The translations under genes were made by a program, and so were the position numbers. A stretch of DNA of 64,000 bases, from NCBI GenBank assembly GCA_903813345.2, contig CAIIXF020000001.1, positions 1,796,001 to 1,860,000 of the forward strand, in the 5' to 3' direction. This DNA is from Owenia fusiformis. Its lineage: Eukaryota > Annelida > Polychaeta > Sabellida > Oweniidae. Positions 55,401-64,000 of this stretch are shown here, piece by piece (the first letter of the stretch is position 1; each line of letters starts with the position of its first letter). The notes under the pieces were generated by a model. It was not told the DNA's origin and searched no databases. It saw nothing but the letters and a program-made list of their open reading frames with translations.

Positions 55401-55981
55401 CAAAGAGATCAATGAACAGTTCAACCTGTATGAATGGAAACGCTCCCAAATGTGGAGACTTTTCTGTTTCAAACTTTTGTCCCCATTATGCGAACAAATT
55501 TCAATGTGAATTTACTTAATATGGTAGGATTCATTTGGATTCATTTATGGCAGGTTTTACTACACTAAGATACAAATATATGAAAGTAATATGTGGTCAA
55601 AATGTAGGCTATAAATATCAATATTCATTAGCTCATTTGTCCATTTAGCTGATTACCCATTGTGACATTGGTAAGGCCAATTTTCATCACAAACTTTCTT
55701 TGTAAAATTAATTTCCCCCTCTGACAAACATGAATATTCCCATTACCAAATAAATGAGTTAAGACACAATAGCTTCGTTAAACCATGAACCGCAGTAATG
55801 CATGAAAATCACTTTTATATTTACCTTGGTAAATGGTGGATTGTGTGAGGATGCACCTTCTTTAGGACTTCCACTGCCTAGTACGTATCTCCTTGTTGGA
55901 GTGGACTTGCTGCTGCTACCTGACCTTGGACTTGTGGGGGTCAATGGAGACGTGGGTGTTAACCTATCCATAACATTAATA
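40420..55981 (-). CDS. SAM-domain protein, Aveugle/SAMD10/SAMD12-like (partial model)
   Basis: Exons seen, 5' to 3': 55981-55825, 47379-46975, 41396-41231, 41007-40941 and 40570-40494 (or on to the stop at 40420). Phases agree across all joins. The first exon encodes Ser/Thr/Pro repeats (LTPTSPLTPTSPRSG). The second is acidic (EENAEEEEEIVEEV), followed by basic RKASVTRKLSAS, a possible kinase target. The last three make one SAM domain: PLYFWLAADVNKWMKKH, FLDNGITGRVLIRLND, NKLQRMGITDPSHREELL and HVLRLKLKSEMQELKEL. The GITGR, LRMGI-like and LKLK features fit the Aveugle/SAMD12 subgroup, whose fly member scaffolds CNK-KSR in RAS/MAPK signalling. Joining the first two exons to the SAM exons is inferred from phase and order; further exons may exist in the 8.4-kb intron and 5' of 55981. 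Confidence 0.65.
41430..41906. mobile_element. Internally deleted mariner-like element close to a splice acceptor
   Basis: The ends CAGGGTGACACAATAATGG and the complement CAAGGTGATACAAAAAATG are flanked by TA (41428-41429, 41907-41908). The 477 bp keep a minus-strand open frame of 76 codons (41870-41640) with weak similarity to a mariner N-terminal helix-turn-helix region (MILSLRKELFEFAYVE). It lies only 33 bp upstream of the SAM-exon acceptor at 41396. Confidence 0.75.
41909..44290 (-). other. Intron of the SAM gene, repeat remnants
   Basis: 42710-42850 is a diverged direct copy of 8440-8580. No exon-like frame with good splice signals and no RNA gene was recognised. Confidence 0.5.
44291..44321. 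repeat. (GGTT)n microsatellite
   Basis: About seven uninterrupted GGTT units. Confidence 0.95.
44322..46560 (-). other. Intron of the SAM gene
   Basis: 44380-44480 and 50330-50400 share an inverted block (ATAGCATTCTGATACTCATAG-like), suggesting another low-copy repeat. Nothing else was recognised. Confidence 0.4.
46561..46930. repeat. Direct ~110-bp repeats ending in a GGAC-type simple run
   Basis: Three diverged copies share AAATTTGAACCAAAT and TATTTGAGTTATCA (near 46570, 46662 and 46798). They are followed by GGACAGATGGACAAACGGAC-type sequence. The array ends about 45 bp from the exon at 46975, on the intron side of its donor. Confidence 0.7.
47682..47747. repeat. 33-bp tandem duplication
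   Basis: Two perfect copies of AATGCAACAAGTACTTCCAT plus 13 bp. Lies in the large SAM-gene intron. Confidence 0.9.
48230..48950. repeat. 19-bp minisatellite with ~180-bp higher-order repeat
   Basis: Roughly 35 units of about 18-19 bp with consensus GTCACATTAGAGTTATAAT. A distinctive interruption (GTTACACAAAGTTATAGCC then GGTTATATCAGAGTCACAT-like) occurs at about 48527 and again at about 48705, marking a ~180-bp higher-order unit. Edges are more diverged than the centre. Located in an intron of the SAM gene. Confidence 0.92.
48951..50076 (-). other. Intron of the SAM gene, no feature seen
   Basis: AT-rich, without recognisable frames, repeats or RNA genes. Confidence 0.5.
50077..50700. repeat. 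Cluster of MITEs related to 37.7-38.3 kb
   Basis: 50125-50205 carries GATAGGCCATTCAATATGG and ends with CATATTGAATGGCC. 50430-50530 is an inverted relative of 37726-37830 (GAGCACGGTCATGCATCTAT and TCTGATTGGTTGAGAAAT). 50590-50695 is a diverged third piece (GTGCAAATGCACTTACCTTC, TTGTACGACGTTCTGTC). At least three partial copies in 620 bp. Confidence 0.7.
50756..51556. mobile_element. 801-bp element between 14-bp direct repeats
   Basis: TIRs begin CCTTGCCCAAGTCGGT and show matching sequence for about 60 bp (to CCGCCTTGTAC), with mismatches. The identical 14-mer TAGGGTAGAATTAG lies directly before (50742-50755) and after (51558-51571, one base past the right TIR). The centre is non-coding and richer in CpG than the surroundings. 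Superfamily unknown: a 14-bp duplication is longer than usual for the common animal DNA transposons. Confidence 0.8.
51572..52390 (-). other. Intron of the SAM gene
   Basis: Contains a short tandem run of TTGATGTGACAGGTTAA units (51783-51835). No gene seen. Confidence 0.5.
52392..52467 (-). other. tRNA-like sequence (tRNA pseudogene or SINE head)
   Basis: Read on the minus strand it has an A-box-like TAGCTCAGCGGTTAAGCGCA and a B-box-like GGTCCCGGATTCAATCCC, spaced as in a tRNA gene. The D stem, T stem and acceptor stem do not pair well, so it is more likely a pseudo-tRNA or the head of a tRNA-derived SINE than a working tRNA. Confidence 0.55.
52470..55824 (-). other. Intron of the SAM gene, no feature seen
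   Basis: More than 3 kb of AT-rich sequence without recognisable exons, RNA genes or strong repeats. Confidence 0.45.
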
Positions 55982-57652
55982 CTGCATAGAATGAGAGCTG
56001 GTAAAGCTGGTCATGTTGTAGTTCAACTATCTGCAAAAGAAATTTTGAAAATGTAAATTTCAGTTAAAAATGAGCAATGGTACATCAATCAATTAGAAGG
56101 TGAACTCCAATCAATACTATATTGAATTGCCCAATAAGAAGATAAAGATCCTTTTCAAAATACTTGCTGAAGACATAGTTAGAGACCCATGCCTCTCTAT
56201 CGTTTCAAAAAATGTACCCAACGTATCGGTCTCTGTTAATTTATGGCATCCATACTTTTCTGAAAGGTAACATATTGAGGTTCAATTTTCTGCCGGATGC
56301 CCTTGCAAACTCTCATTGGTTGCTCTGTATTGTAGCATTCCGTTACCATGGTTACGCATCTATAGACATCTTACCTTGGAATCTTAAATCATTTGTAGCT
56401 TTGTCATTATTTTGTCTATAGATATGATATTGGTATCAAATTAAACCTAAATAAATTTCCCATATAATTACAATATTCAATTATGCAAATTAGCTCATTT
56501 GCATAAATTGTGACGTCATAAATCTATTTTTCGTTCAGAATTTTCAAGTATAGCAATGTATCTTTAAGAACTGAAGCCGTACGGTAGAATTTCTTCAATG
56601 TTATGACTTTTATTCTATGAGCAGAAGGTTTAAGCAACATAAAAGTGAAAACAGATTCAAAATTGGATTAGAACTAACAAAGTTATTAAGCTTTCTGGGC
56701 AGCTACCATGAACGTTATCATTGAACAATTAACTTTAAACATCTTACCTTAGAATTGAAATGTTTGGTAGCTTTGTCATTATTTGGTCTATAGAGGAGAT
56801 CTTGGTATCGAATGGTTTTCTAATTGAATAAACGGTATGGTAACGATATTCAATTATGCAAATTAGCTAATTTGCATAAATTATGATGTCATCAATCTAT
56901 TTTGGGTTCAGAACTTCCAAGTATAGCAACAAATTTATTAGATCCGAGGTTGGATGGTGTAGTTTCTGCATAGTTTGTCATTTATTCTATGAGTGGAAGA
57001 GGTATGAGCAACAAAAAAAAATATTCAAAATTGAATGAGTATTAGTAAAGTAATTCAGCTTTTGAGTCAGCTGCTATGAACGTTACTATTTGACAATCAT
57101 AAATAAAACACTGAAATAACAAAAATGAAACAAAGCTGATTCAAGCTTATTGAGTGAAAAATATATATTTTACATGTCACTGAATTTGTTGGTGTATAGA
57201 AATGATATGGGTATTCATAATTTTGACTGTCATTGACAGGGGTCAAAACAGTTTTTTTGATTTTGTAACATGATTTATTGTTTTTGAGAAAGTCATGGAT
57301 TAATCAGTTAGAGAATGGGTAAATGGTATGGTGAAATCTGTTGTAATCTATAAATCTTTGAAATGATTTGCTTCATAGGCATCAATCTATTTAAAAATGC
57401 GAAGCATCGTGACTGGTCAAACATCAATATTTGTGCTGCAATTCAAGCAGTGAACATCTACATGAATTTTTAAACTGATTTGCTTCATAGGCGTCAATCT
57501 ATTTAAAAGGACGAAAACCTAACCGATTTTACCATACTATATGCTTTTTGAAGAAAGAAACCTTATTTGTTGAATTTTCTAGCAGAAATCGACTCACTTC
57601 ACTCATTTTGTCAGATTACTGGCAGTGACATTAAAGAAACAATTTTTATTAT

Positions 57653-58615
57653 CTAGAGTGTCTCAAAAAATGAACCAAAGGTATATCAACAGCAAAGATA
57701 AATCAATCAATATTTTCAGATAATTTTGCATGGTCATTTAGGAAAAGCATGTAAGTTTTCTCTCCAATACTAATTTTTTAGCTCAGTCTTGCCTTTTTGA
57801 TGCTTTAACCCTTTTTATACCATGTGTTTAATTTAACCTCCTTACATTTCGATAAAAGCCTGCATCCTTACTGCTACATTGTTTATCATATATGACAATG
57901 TTTCTGGTGGAATGTTTTGAATTTCCTTTCACATGTTGACCTCAAATTGTTCTATGTCTCTTGGCTTTGGGATAAACATAAACATGGTTCTTGAAGTCAT
58001 TCCAGAGAAAATGTTTGGGGTGTCAAATCTGTTGAATAGGGAGGCCTTCACACTGTCTTTATATAGAAAGAAGAAACTGCTTTTATGGGAATTTTTGTTT
58101 GGCCCTTGCTGTACATGGAGGGGCTCAAACTGTCTGGAACCACAGTGTTCTCATTTAGATATCATTCAGTCTCTGTAACTCTGGCAGATGGAACTCCATT
58201 ATCAATTAACCGCTAAATCATTTGACGATAATTGAGCTGGTTCTCTGTGATTGTTATGCCATCTTCAACCTTGGAACTTTTTTCTCTGGGGCTATTTGAA
58301 GGAGCATGTTAAGCTAATCCCAAGCCAAAAGACCTAGAACAACATAAAGCCAACACCCAAAGAGAAATTAAAAACGTTCCACCTGAAATATTATCAAATG
58401 TGATGAACAATGTAGCACAAGGATACAGGCTGTCATCGAAGTATGAAGTAAAAAGTAAAGGGTTAAATCATCAAAATGCAAGACTTAACTGAAAACTTTG
58501 TATTGGGAAGGAAACTTACATGCTTTAGCAACATGACCATGCAAAAATATCTGAAAATATTGATTGGTTTAACCGTGGTGTTAATATACTTTTGGGTACA
58601 TTTTTGAGACACCTT
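57653..58615. mobile_element. Foldback mariner-like element (second giant inverted repeat)
   Basis: The ends GTGTCTCAAAAAATG (left) and CATTTTTGAGACACCTTG (right) belong to the mariner/IS630-like type, and TA follows the right end (58616-58617). Inverted similarity runs about 300 bp from each end, and a transposase tail is present in both arms in opposite directions. It lies inside the 7.1-kb element. Confidence 0.75.
58355..58492 (+). pseudogene. Mariner/Tc1-like transposase C-terminal remnant
   Basis: The frame reads TQREIKNVPPEILSNVMNNV then AQGYRLSSKYE and stops at 58490-58492. The PPEILSNVMNN pattern is the typical tail of Tc1/mariner-like transposases (from memory, IPPEVLRRVMDN-type). 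A mirror copy is decayed in the left arm. No catalytic residues remain. Confidence 0.6.
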
Positions 58616-58679
58616 GTACTATTTATCATACCAAGCTATTATAGTTCATAAATAGCATTGCATTTTTATATTAAGTCTT

Positions 58680-59120
58680 GATGAAGCGAGGACTTTAACC
58701 CAAGAGTTCCTACATCCATGTGACATTTATTTCCATGTGACTAACATCACCTAAATAGTGTAACTTTGAACAAATTAACGTTTTATCACCATGTCATCCA
58801 TGTGACATAAGTATCCGTGTTAACATCACCTCTATGGCATTCATTCATGTTATAGCCATCTACATGTACGTATATGTAACATCAATATTCATGTAGCATT
58901 ACCCATGTCAAGGACCCATATGGCAGTGGTTGAATTTTTCTTTTGTTAATCTATTTCAGTGGTGACTTTCATGACAGGGATGCTTTTTATTCTTAATGTT
59001 TCCATTATCTTTGTCACATCTCCATGTTCACCTCACCAGTGTGATTTGACACCCAAATATCATCTGTGTGACATTAATCTCCTTGTTAACATCATCTGGA
59101 GCTGTGACATTGATTCAGCT
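58680..59120. repeat. Irregular CATGTGACAT / AACATCACC repeats
   Basis: Degenerate tandem stretch in which CCATGTGACAT and TAACATCACCT recur every 60-80 bp, with a TACATGTACGTATATGTA run near 58861. No coding content. Confidence 0.6.
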
Positions 59121-59178
59121 CCTCTCAGCACATCTTATTGTGATGACTTTTGCCCCAGCATCCAGGCCTACATAAAAT

Positions 59179-60062
59179 CACAAAACTAGTGATGACTACA
59201 TCAATTTCATTCAATGTACCATAAAGCAACGTCTCTCCTCTTTGCGATGATATGTCTTCATTCACATGTGGTAACGGTTGGGTGAGAAATCCTTCCATTT
59301 GCACAGTGGGTCAAAATCAGCTCTGGACCAAGTTTTAGATATTGCAAAAATCATTGCAAGGGCTAAGTGCCAATGGAAGTTCCCCTGACTTGAAATGCTG
59401 TGACTTTTTCTTTTGAGCTATCTCAGGAGCATCTGTGCTCACAATTCCTTACCAGATATTGTGAAACCTCGAGAAAGAATTGCCCATAGGCTGCTTTTCT
59501 CTGCTTTAACCCAAAGATGACTCAGGGCTGAACCATGCATGATGTGGACAAATGAGCGCATCTTTATGTGCAAGGAAGTGGTGGCAATTTGGAGAGGTAT
59601 AGGATGTATTCTTGCAAGAGTATGAGTATGAACACACCTGTCACACCTTCTTCCAATAGCCACTATGTCCCTTGTACTGACTTTTGCAATGTTTGAAACT
59701 TGAGTCGGAACTGAATTTTGCCATACTTTGCAAAATAAATGATTATTCAGCCAGCTATGACTCCCTGTGAATGAATGATATTCCATTGCAAAGAGGAGTA
59801 ATTTGGCTTTTCGGTACATTGAATGAAAGGATACAGTCAGAATTGGTTTTATGTATTCTTCCAATATTGCATCGGGCTCCGTACGCTGACTTTTGCGATG
59901 TTTATAACTTGGCCCCAAGCTAATTTTGGCCCACTTTGCAAATGGAATGATAACCCGCCCAACCATGACCAAATATCAATGAATGATATATCATTGTAAA
60001 GAGGAGACACATGGCTTCATGGTGTATTGAATGAAATCAATGCTGTAATCACTGGTTTTGTG
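59179..60062. repeat. Foldback with an extra internal copy
   Basis: The ends CACAAAACTAGTGATGAC and its diverged complement (GTAATCACTGGTTTTGTG) define arms of about 170 bp (59179-59355 and 59880-60062). A third copy in the right-arm orientation lies at about 59660-59830 (shared GCAAAGAGGAG, GGTACATTGAATGAA, CACTTTGCAAA-like blocks). A 177-codon open frame on the minus strand (59972-59439) spans these copies and is judged repeat-derived. Confidence 0.7.
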
Positions 60063-61089
60063 CTTTTCAAGGATAACAATCTGTTTAGATCTTGATTAGA
60101 TCTTCATTAGATTAGATCATCTAAACTATAAAAAGTGTAAATTACAATAGTTAAGATTCAACCTCTGTAAATCATACCACGTGATTAACTCCTTTATTTT
60201 GCACTTAAATCTCCTGTTGTTACAGTTCTCAGTTTTGAATGGTATCCATAGTCTATGGGGATATACCTGAAATCCATCCATTTGAGACTCATATTTTTCA
60301 TAGATTTTTGGTATTTCATATTTTGGAAACCTTTTAAAACAAGTTCAGATTATAAGTCCTATACCACAAATACTTTGTGACATAAGAGATAGATGTAGGA
60401 AACCTATATGTAGATGAAGGAAGGGTTAGTTAAAGTTCTACAAAAATCAGTTCTTTCAAAGATATTTTAAAGGGCATTTTTTTCTTCGTGGCTATTTTGA
60501 TCAATATACTTTAATTTCAGGATTACTAGTACTACTGAGCTCTTGTATGGATTTTGTCATCATTTTTCATTGCATATCTAAGAGGTTATACATGTATTCT
60601 GTAAAATTATATAAAAACTACTTTTCATTTTGCTTCCCTAAGTACCTACTTTATGCTTATAGTCCATTTTCAGAAAAGCTATAACATAAATCATTCTAAG
60701 GTTGAATCACCAAGGATTTTGAAGGTTAAAAAATTCCCCTAAAGTAGTTGTCACATTAGCTGTGTGGGCTCGCCATTTGCCACCGATTGACTTATTTTTG
60801 GCATTGATTTTTGGAAATGTTTACATCTAAGTTCTAAAGTTGACACTCTTAAATATAAAATGGTAATTAAGATTTATTTAGTTTATGTCCAAATATCAAC
60901 AAAATTTTGTTTTCAGCTTTTTCACATGTTAGAAATCAAATGAAACCAGGAATACTCTTCCATTTAAATTTTGTAAATACTGATATGTATATTAGTCAAC
61001 ATATGTCAAAATAGCATAATTAAAGCATTACTATGTATTCATATGGATCTTTGACAGTGTATGGTAAATTATAAAATTAGATTTTAAAA
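60063..61089. other. Interior of the 7.1-kb element
   Basis: Non-coding AT-rich sequence. No transposase or other frame recognised. Confidence 0.45.
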
Positions 61090-61448
61090 TACAAGATAAA
61101 GATCTCATGATTTTGACCCCTGTGAATGATAGTCAAAATACATGTAACATTTCCACATACTTTCATGTACAGTTCAATGGAAAAATATGAACAAGTCATG
61201 CACATTTTTACTCAATAAGATTGAAACAACTATGTTTGTTTCTTTTTTTGTTATTGTAATATTTTTATAATTGTGATAATGATAAACAATGACGTTCACA
61301 GTAGCTGCCCCAAAAGCTGAATAACTTTGCTAATTCTAACCCAATCTTGAATCTGTTGTCTCTCGAATGTTGCCTCTATCTTCCACTCATCAAATAAAGG
61401 TCAAAACTATGCACACATTCTGTCATTCGGCCTAAGTTCTAATATATA

Positions 61449-62497
61449 CAGGGTGATCAATAAATAAGGTAAAAGTATCTGGCATTTTGTAAATATTGGT
61501 CCAAACATCCTGAAATTTGGTCAGAATATACCTTGTACATTTCTAAATTAAAACATATAAATATATAACTTCTGCCATATGATTGGTTAATGTTATAGTT
61601 ACCATGGCAACTGGTGTCGGGGATACCCGGGGCAATTTCATTGCGTCAAATTTGAACAAAAAGTGATAAAAAGCACATCTTTTTCAAACTAAAAAGAAAT
61701 AAACGTGGGTGCCAGCATTTATTGAATTAATACTTTGTTTCCACTGTTACATATTTTCTTGCAAATTTGATGTTTGATGTCACAGAAAAGATTAATATAT
61801 AATGAAAACTGATGTGATCATAGAAAGTCTATGACACAGGTCAATGATGAAAAACAATACCCACAAAAGAGATTTGATGAGAGAAAAGAGGAAGAAGCTA
61901 AGACGCCTGCAAAACGTTTCACATTGCACTGGGATGATGCTCCGTTTCACAATGCTATTCATGCGATGCAAACCATTGAAGCACTGGGTTTCCCACTGTT
62001 AGGTCTTGTACTATACTGTCTTGACTTGTCCCCTTATGATTTTACTTTCATGGTGAGCTGAAGAGGGAGTTGAGGAAGTTTCTAATGGGAAGACTTGAAG
62101 TCAGCTATCTTGAAAATTTGCAGGCTATGGGAAAATGGATTTAAAAAGGTGTTCAAAGACTGAAGTAGAAGACATGAACTATATGTAAAAAACAGATGAT
62201 ATTAAGTAGAGTAGTGATGAAGTATAAAATAAGAATACGCTATGCCATTTCAATTGTGATTTGAAATATATTATCAAAAGTGCTTCAACTGAAAATTTAG
62301 TTTTTTGATAGTTGCCCCGGGTCTTCATGCTTTCTGTTGCTATAGCAACCATAACTTCAACCAATCACATCACTTTGATCTGTAACTTAATATATCAATT
62401 CAATAATGTTTGAACATTATTCTGTGCAAATTTCATTAGGATTGGGTAAAATCTGAAGAAATGCCAGATACTTTTACCTTATTTATTGATCACCCTG
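61449..62497 (+). mobile_element. Mariner-like element inserted in the right arm of the 7.1-kb element
   Basis: TIRs of about 40 bp (CAGGGTGATCAATAAATAAG and its complement) are flanked by TA (61447-61448, 62498-62499). Removing the element restores the right arm of the surrounding inverted repeat, so it arrived later. The interior carries a broken transposase frame on the plus strand. Confidence 0.88.
61831..62190 (+). pseudogene. Decayed mariner-like transposase
   Basis: The frame contains KRFTLHWDDAPFHNAIHAM and LDLSPYDFTF, matching the WDNAPxH and SPDLxPxDF signatures of mariner-like DDE/D transposases. Asp of WDDAPFH is kept and the third acidic position (DLSPYDF) is visible. A stop at 62059-62061 ends the frame where ELKRELRG would follow, and further stops occur in the tail (remnants DLKSAILKI then RRHELYVKN). 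The N-terminal DNA-binding domain is missing. Confidence 0.75.
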
Positions 62498-63255
62498 TAT
62501 GTTGCTAAACTGGGATATTCTGAACAAAAATAGATTGATGACATCACAATTTATGCAAATTAGCTAATTTGCATAATTGAATATTGTAATCGTACAGGAA
62601 ATTTTATAAGGTTTAATTCGATACCAATATCATTTCTATAGACCAAATAATGACAAAGCTACAAACACTTTAAACGTCCATGGTAAGATGTCTGAATATA
62701 ATTGTCAAATAATGACATTCACAGTAGCTGCCTCGAAAGTTTAATAACTTTGGCAATACTGATCCAATTTTGAATCTGTTTTCACTTTTATGTTGCTTAA
62801 ACCTTTTGCTCATAGAATAAAAAGTCATAACATTGAAGAAATTCTACCGTACGGCTTCAGTTCTTAAAGATACATTGCTATACTTGAAAATTCTGAACGA
62901 AAAATAGATTTATGACGTCACAATTTATGCAAATGAGCTAATTTGCATAATTGAATATTGTTATTATATGGGAAATTTATTTAGGTTTAATTTGATACCA
63001 ATATCATATCTATAGACAAAATAATGACAAAGCTACAAATGATTTAAGATTCCAAGGTAAGATGTCTATAGATGCGTAACCATGGTAACGGAATGCTACA
63101 ATACAGAGCAACCAATGAGAGTTTGCAAGGGCATCCAGCAGAAGATTGAACCTCAATATGTTACCTTTCAGAAAAGTATGGATGCCATAAATTAACAGAG
63201 ACCGATACGTTGGGTACATTTTTTGAAACGATAGAGAGGCATGGGTCTCTAACTA

Positions 63256-64000
63256 ATATACCAATCAGTAATATAACAGATTTTAATAATAAAAAGTGAG
63301 ATTTGTAAAATTAAATAAGATACGAAAAAATTGTCAGTTCCTTCCAGCATGTGGCATTATGAGAAAAACTATATGTGTATGTATATAAAAACTAACTGTT
63401 TATAAAAGGTCTGGTAGTCTTCCTAAACATGCTAAAATTCGATAAAAACGTGAAAAACTTGAGATGAGGCACATTGTATATAAAAGTCCTACAATCATAC
63501 ACCAGCAAAAAATCCAGTATTTTACAAAAGTCCATGTAAAAGTATAGGCACTAACTTCAGGTCAAAAAAAAAACAGACATAGACCACTACTGACATCTTT
63601 CTGTCAACATAGTCCCTTAAGTGTAAAAGGTTGTTATAGTTGTTTTTATCATTCTGATATTCATCACATTTTTCTGTTTTCAAGTTATAAATCCTATTCA
63701 GACTAACAAAAGGATATGATCTATTACTATCTATCCCTAAACTCTACCCTTAGCAAAAACTCCATAAGTGGGCAAATGTTGAGAAAATAGTATGGAAGAG
63801 GATATTATAATATAACACTTCTAGTTACAATCATGTAATTATAGAAACTCTTGATCACTATATAGCCTACTGATACTTTCCATATATTGCGACTTTGGGG
63901 TCTGATGGTTAACCAGAACTGGGAGCTCTGTCATTCAAACAGGAAATTTTTTTGTATTTCATATCACAGCAGAATAAAATAGTGTGAAAAGAACCAAGAA
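63256..64000. other. Right end of the window, no feature seen
   Basis: AT-rich sequence without recognisable coding, RNA or repeat structure. The 5' exons of the SAM gene might lie here or beyond. Confidence 0.45.

Larger units (their letters stand above)
56178..63253. mobile_element. 7.1-kb long-TIR element with TA target and nested insertions
   Basis: The ends GTTAGAGACCCATGCCTCTC and its complement are flanked by TA (56176-56177, 63254-63255). The inverted arms are about 1.07 kb on the left (56178-57250) and about 1.1 kb on the right (from about 61090) once the 1051-bp insertion at 61449-62499 is removed. Each arm holds two diverged ~375-bp subunits with the palindromic core CAAATTAGCTAATTTG and TGACGTCA/TGATGTCAT. 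The centre contains at least two more foldback elements. No transposase of its own was recognised, so it is probably non-autonomous. Superfamily undetermined. Confidence 0.8.

Noticed and set aside
56212-56421. 70-codon frame, repeated in inverted form at 63010-63219
   Set aside because: Both copies lie in the arms of the 7.1-kb inverted repeat; the duplicated frame is explained by the repeat, and no family is recognisable.
59439-59972. 177-codon open frame on the minus strand
   Set aside because: It spans a foldback whose segments are repeated directly and inverted; the product shows only the reflected DNA repeats and no recognisable domain.

Overview
The window comes from an intron-rich, AT-rich, repeat-laden animal genome, most likely a marine invertebrate. 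The genes have spliceosomal introns with GT-AG borders and are clearly metazoan. Non-LTR retrotransposons, Tc1/mariner-type DNA transposons and many miniature inverted-repeat elements (MITEs) fill most of the space between and inside them. I cannot fix the phylum from sequence alone.

Host genes. (1) COX6C (minus, 11419-12334) is a small subunit of cytochrome c oxidase. It probably shares a head-to-head promoter near 13.9 kb with an unrecognised plus-strand gene whose first coding exon is 14036-14246. (2) TGS1 (plus, 16969-25321, ten coding exons, 1121 aa by my splicing) is the snRNA/snoRNA cap trimethylguanosine synthase, with all cap-methyltransferase motifs. (3) CIAO3/NARFL (minus, 38508-39932) is an iron-only-hydrogenase-like protein of cytosolic Fe-S assembly, encoded in one uninterrupted 474-codon frame. 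(4) A SAM-domain gene of Aveugle/SAMD10/SAMD12 type (minus, five exons seen between 40494 and 55981) has large introns full of repeats; its first and last exons are not certain.

Mobile DNA. 0-8 kb: a 64-bp tandem repeat, a small MITE and a nearly full-length two-ORF LINE on the minus strand, whose ORF1 carries a coiled coil and an SGNH-esterase-like domain. 8.7-10.3 kb: a mariner-like element rebuilt as a giant inverted repeat. 13-16.5 kb: a TTAA-flanked MITE, a TA-flanked MITE sitting inside a splice donor, and a foldback. 23.5-24.9 kb: a 5'-truncated LINE in TGS1 intron 9. 26.9-35.3 kb: an 8.4-kb long-TIR element with a 3.3-kb long-TIR element nested inside it, the latter carrying a decayed cysteine-rich gene. 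36-38 kb: pogo-like, hAT-like and hairpin MITEs. 48.2-48.95 kb: a ~19-bp minisatellite with higher-order structure. 50.7-51.6 kb: an 800-bp element between 14-bp direct repeats. 56.2-63.3 kb: a 7.1-kb long-TIR element containing at least three nested elements.

The most informative observations are the MITE that landed exactly in a GTAAGT splice donor, the recurring giant inverted repeats made from the 3' half of mariner-like elements, the long-TIR TA-flanked elements, and the 14-bp direct repeats. Family names and comparisons with human proteins are from memory; no database search was possible.
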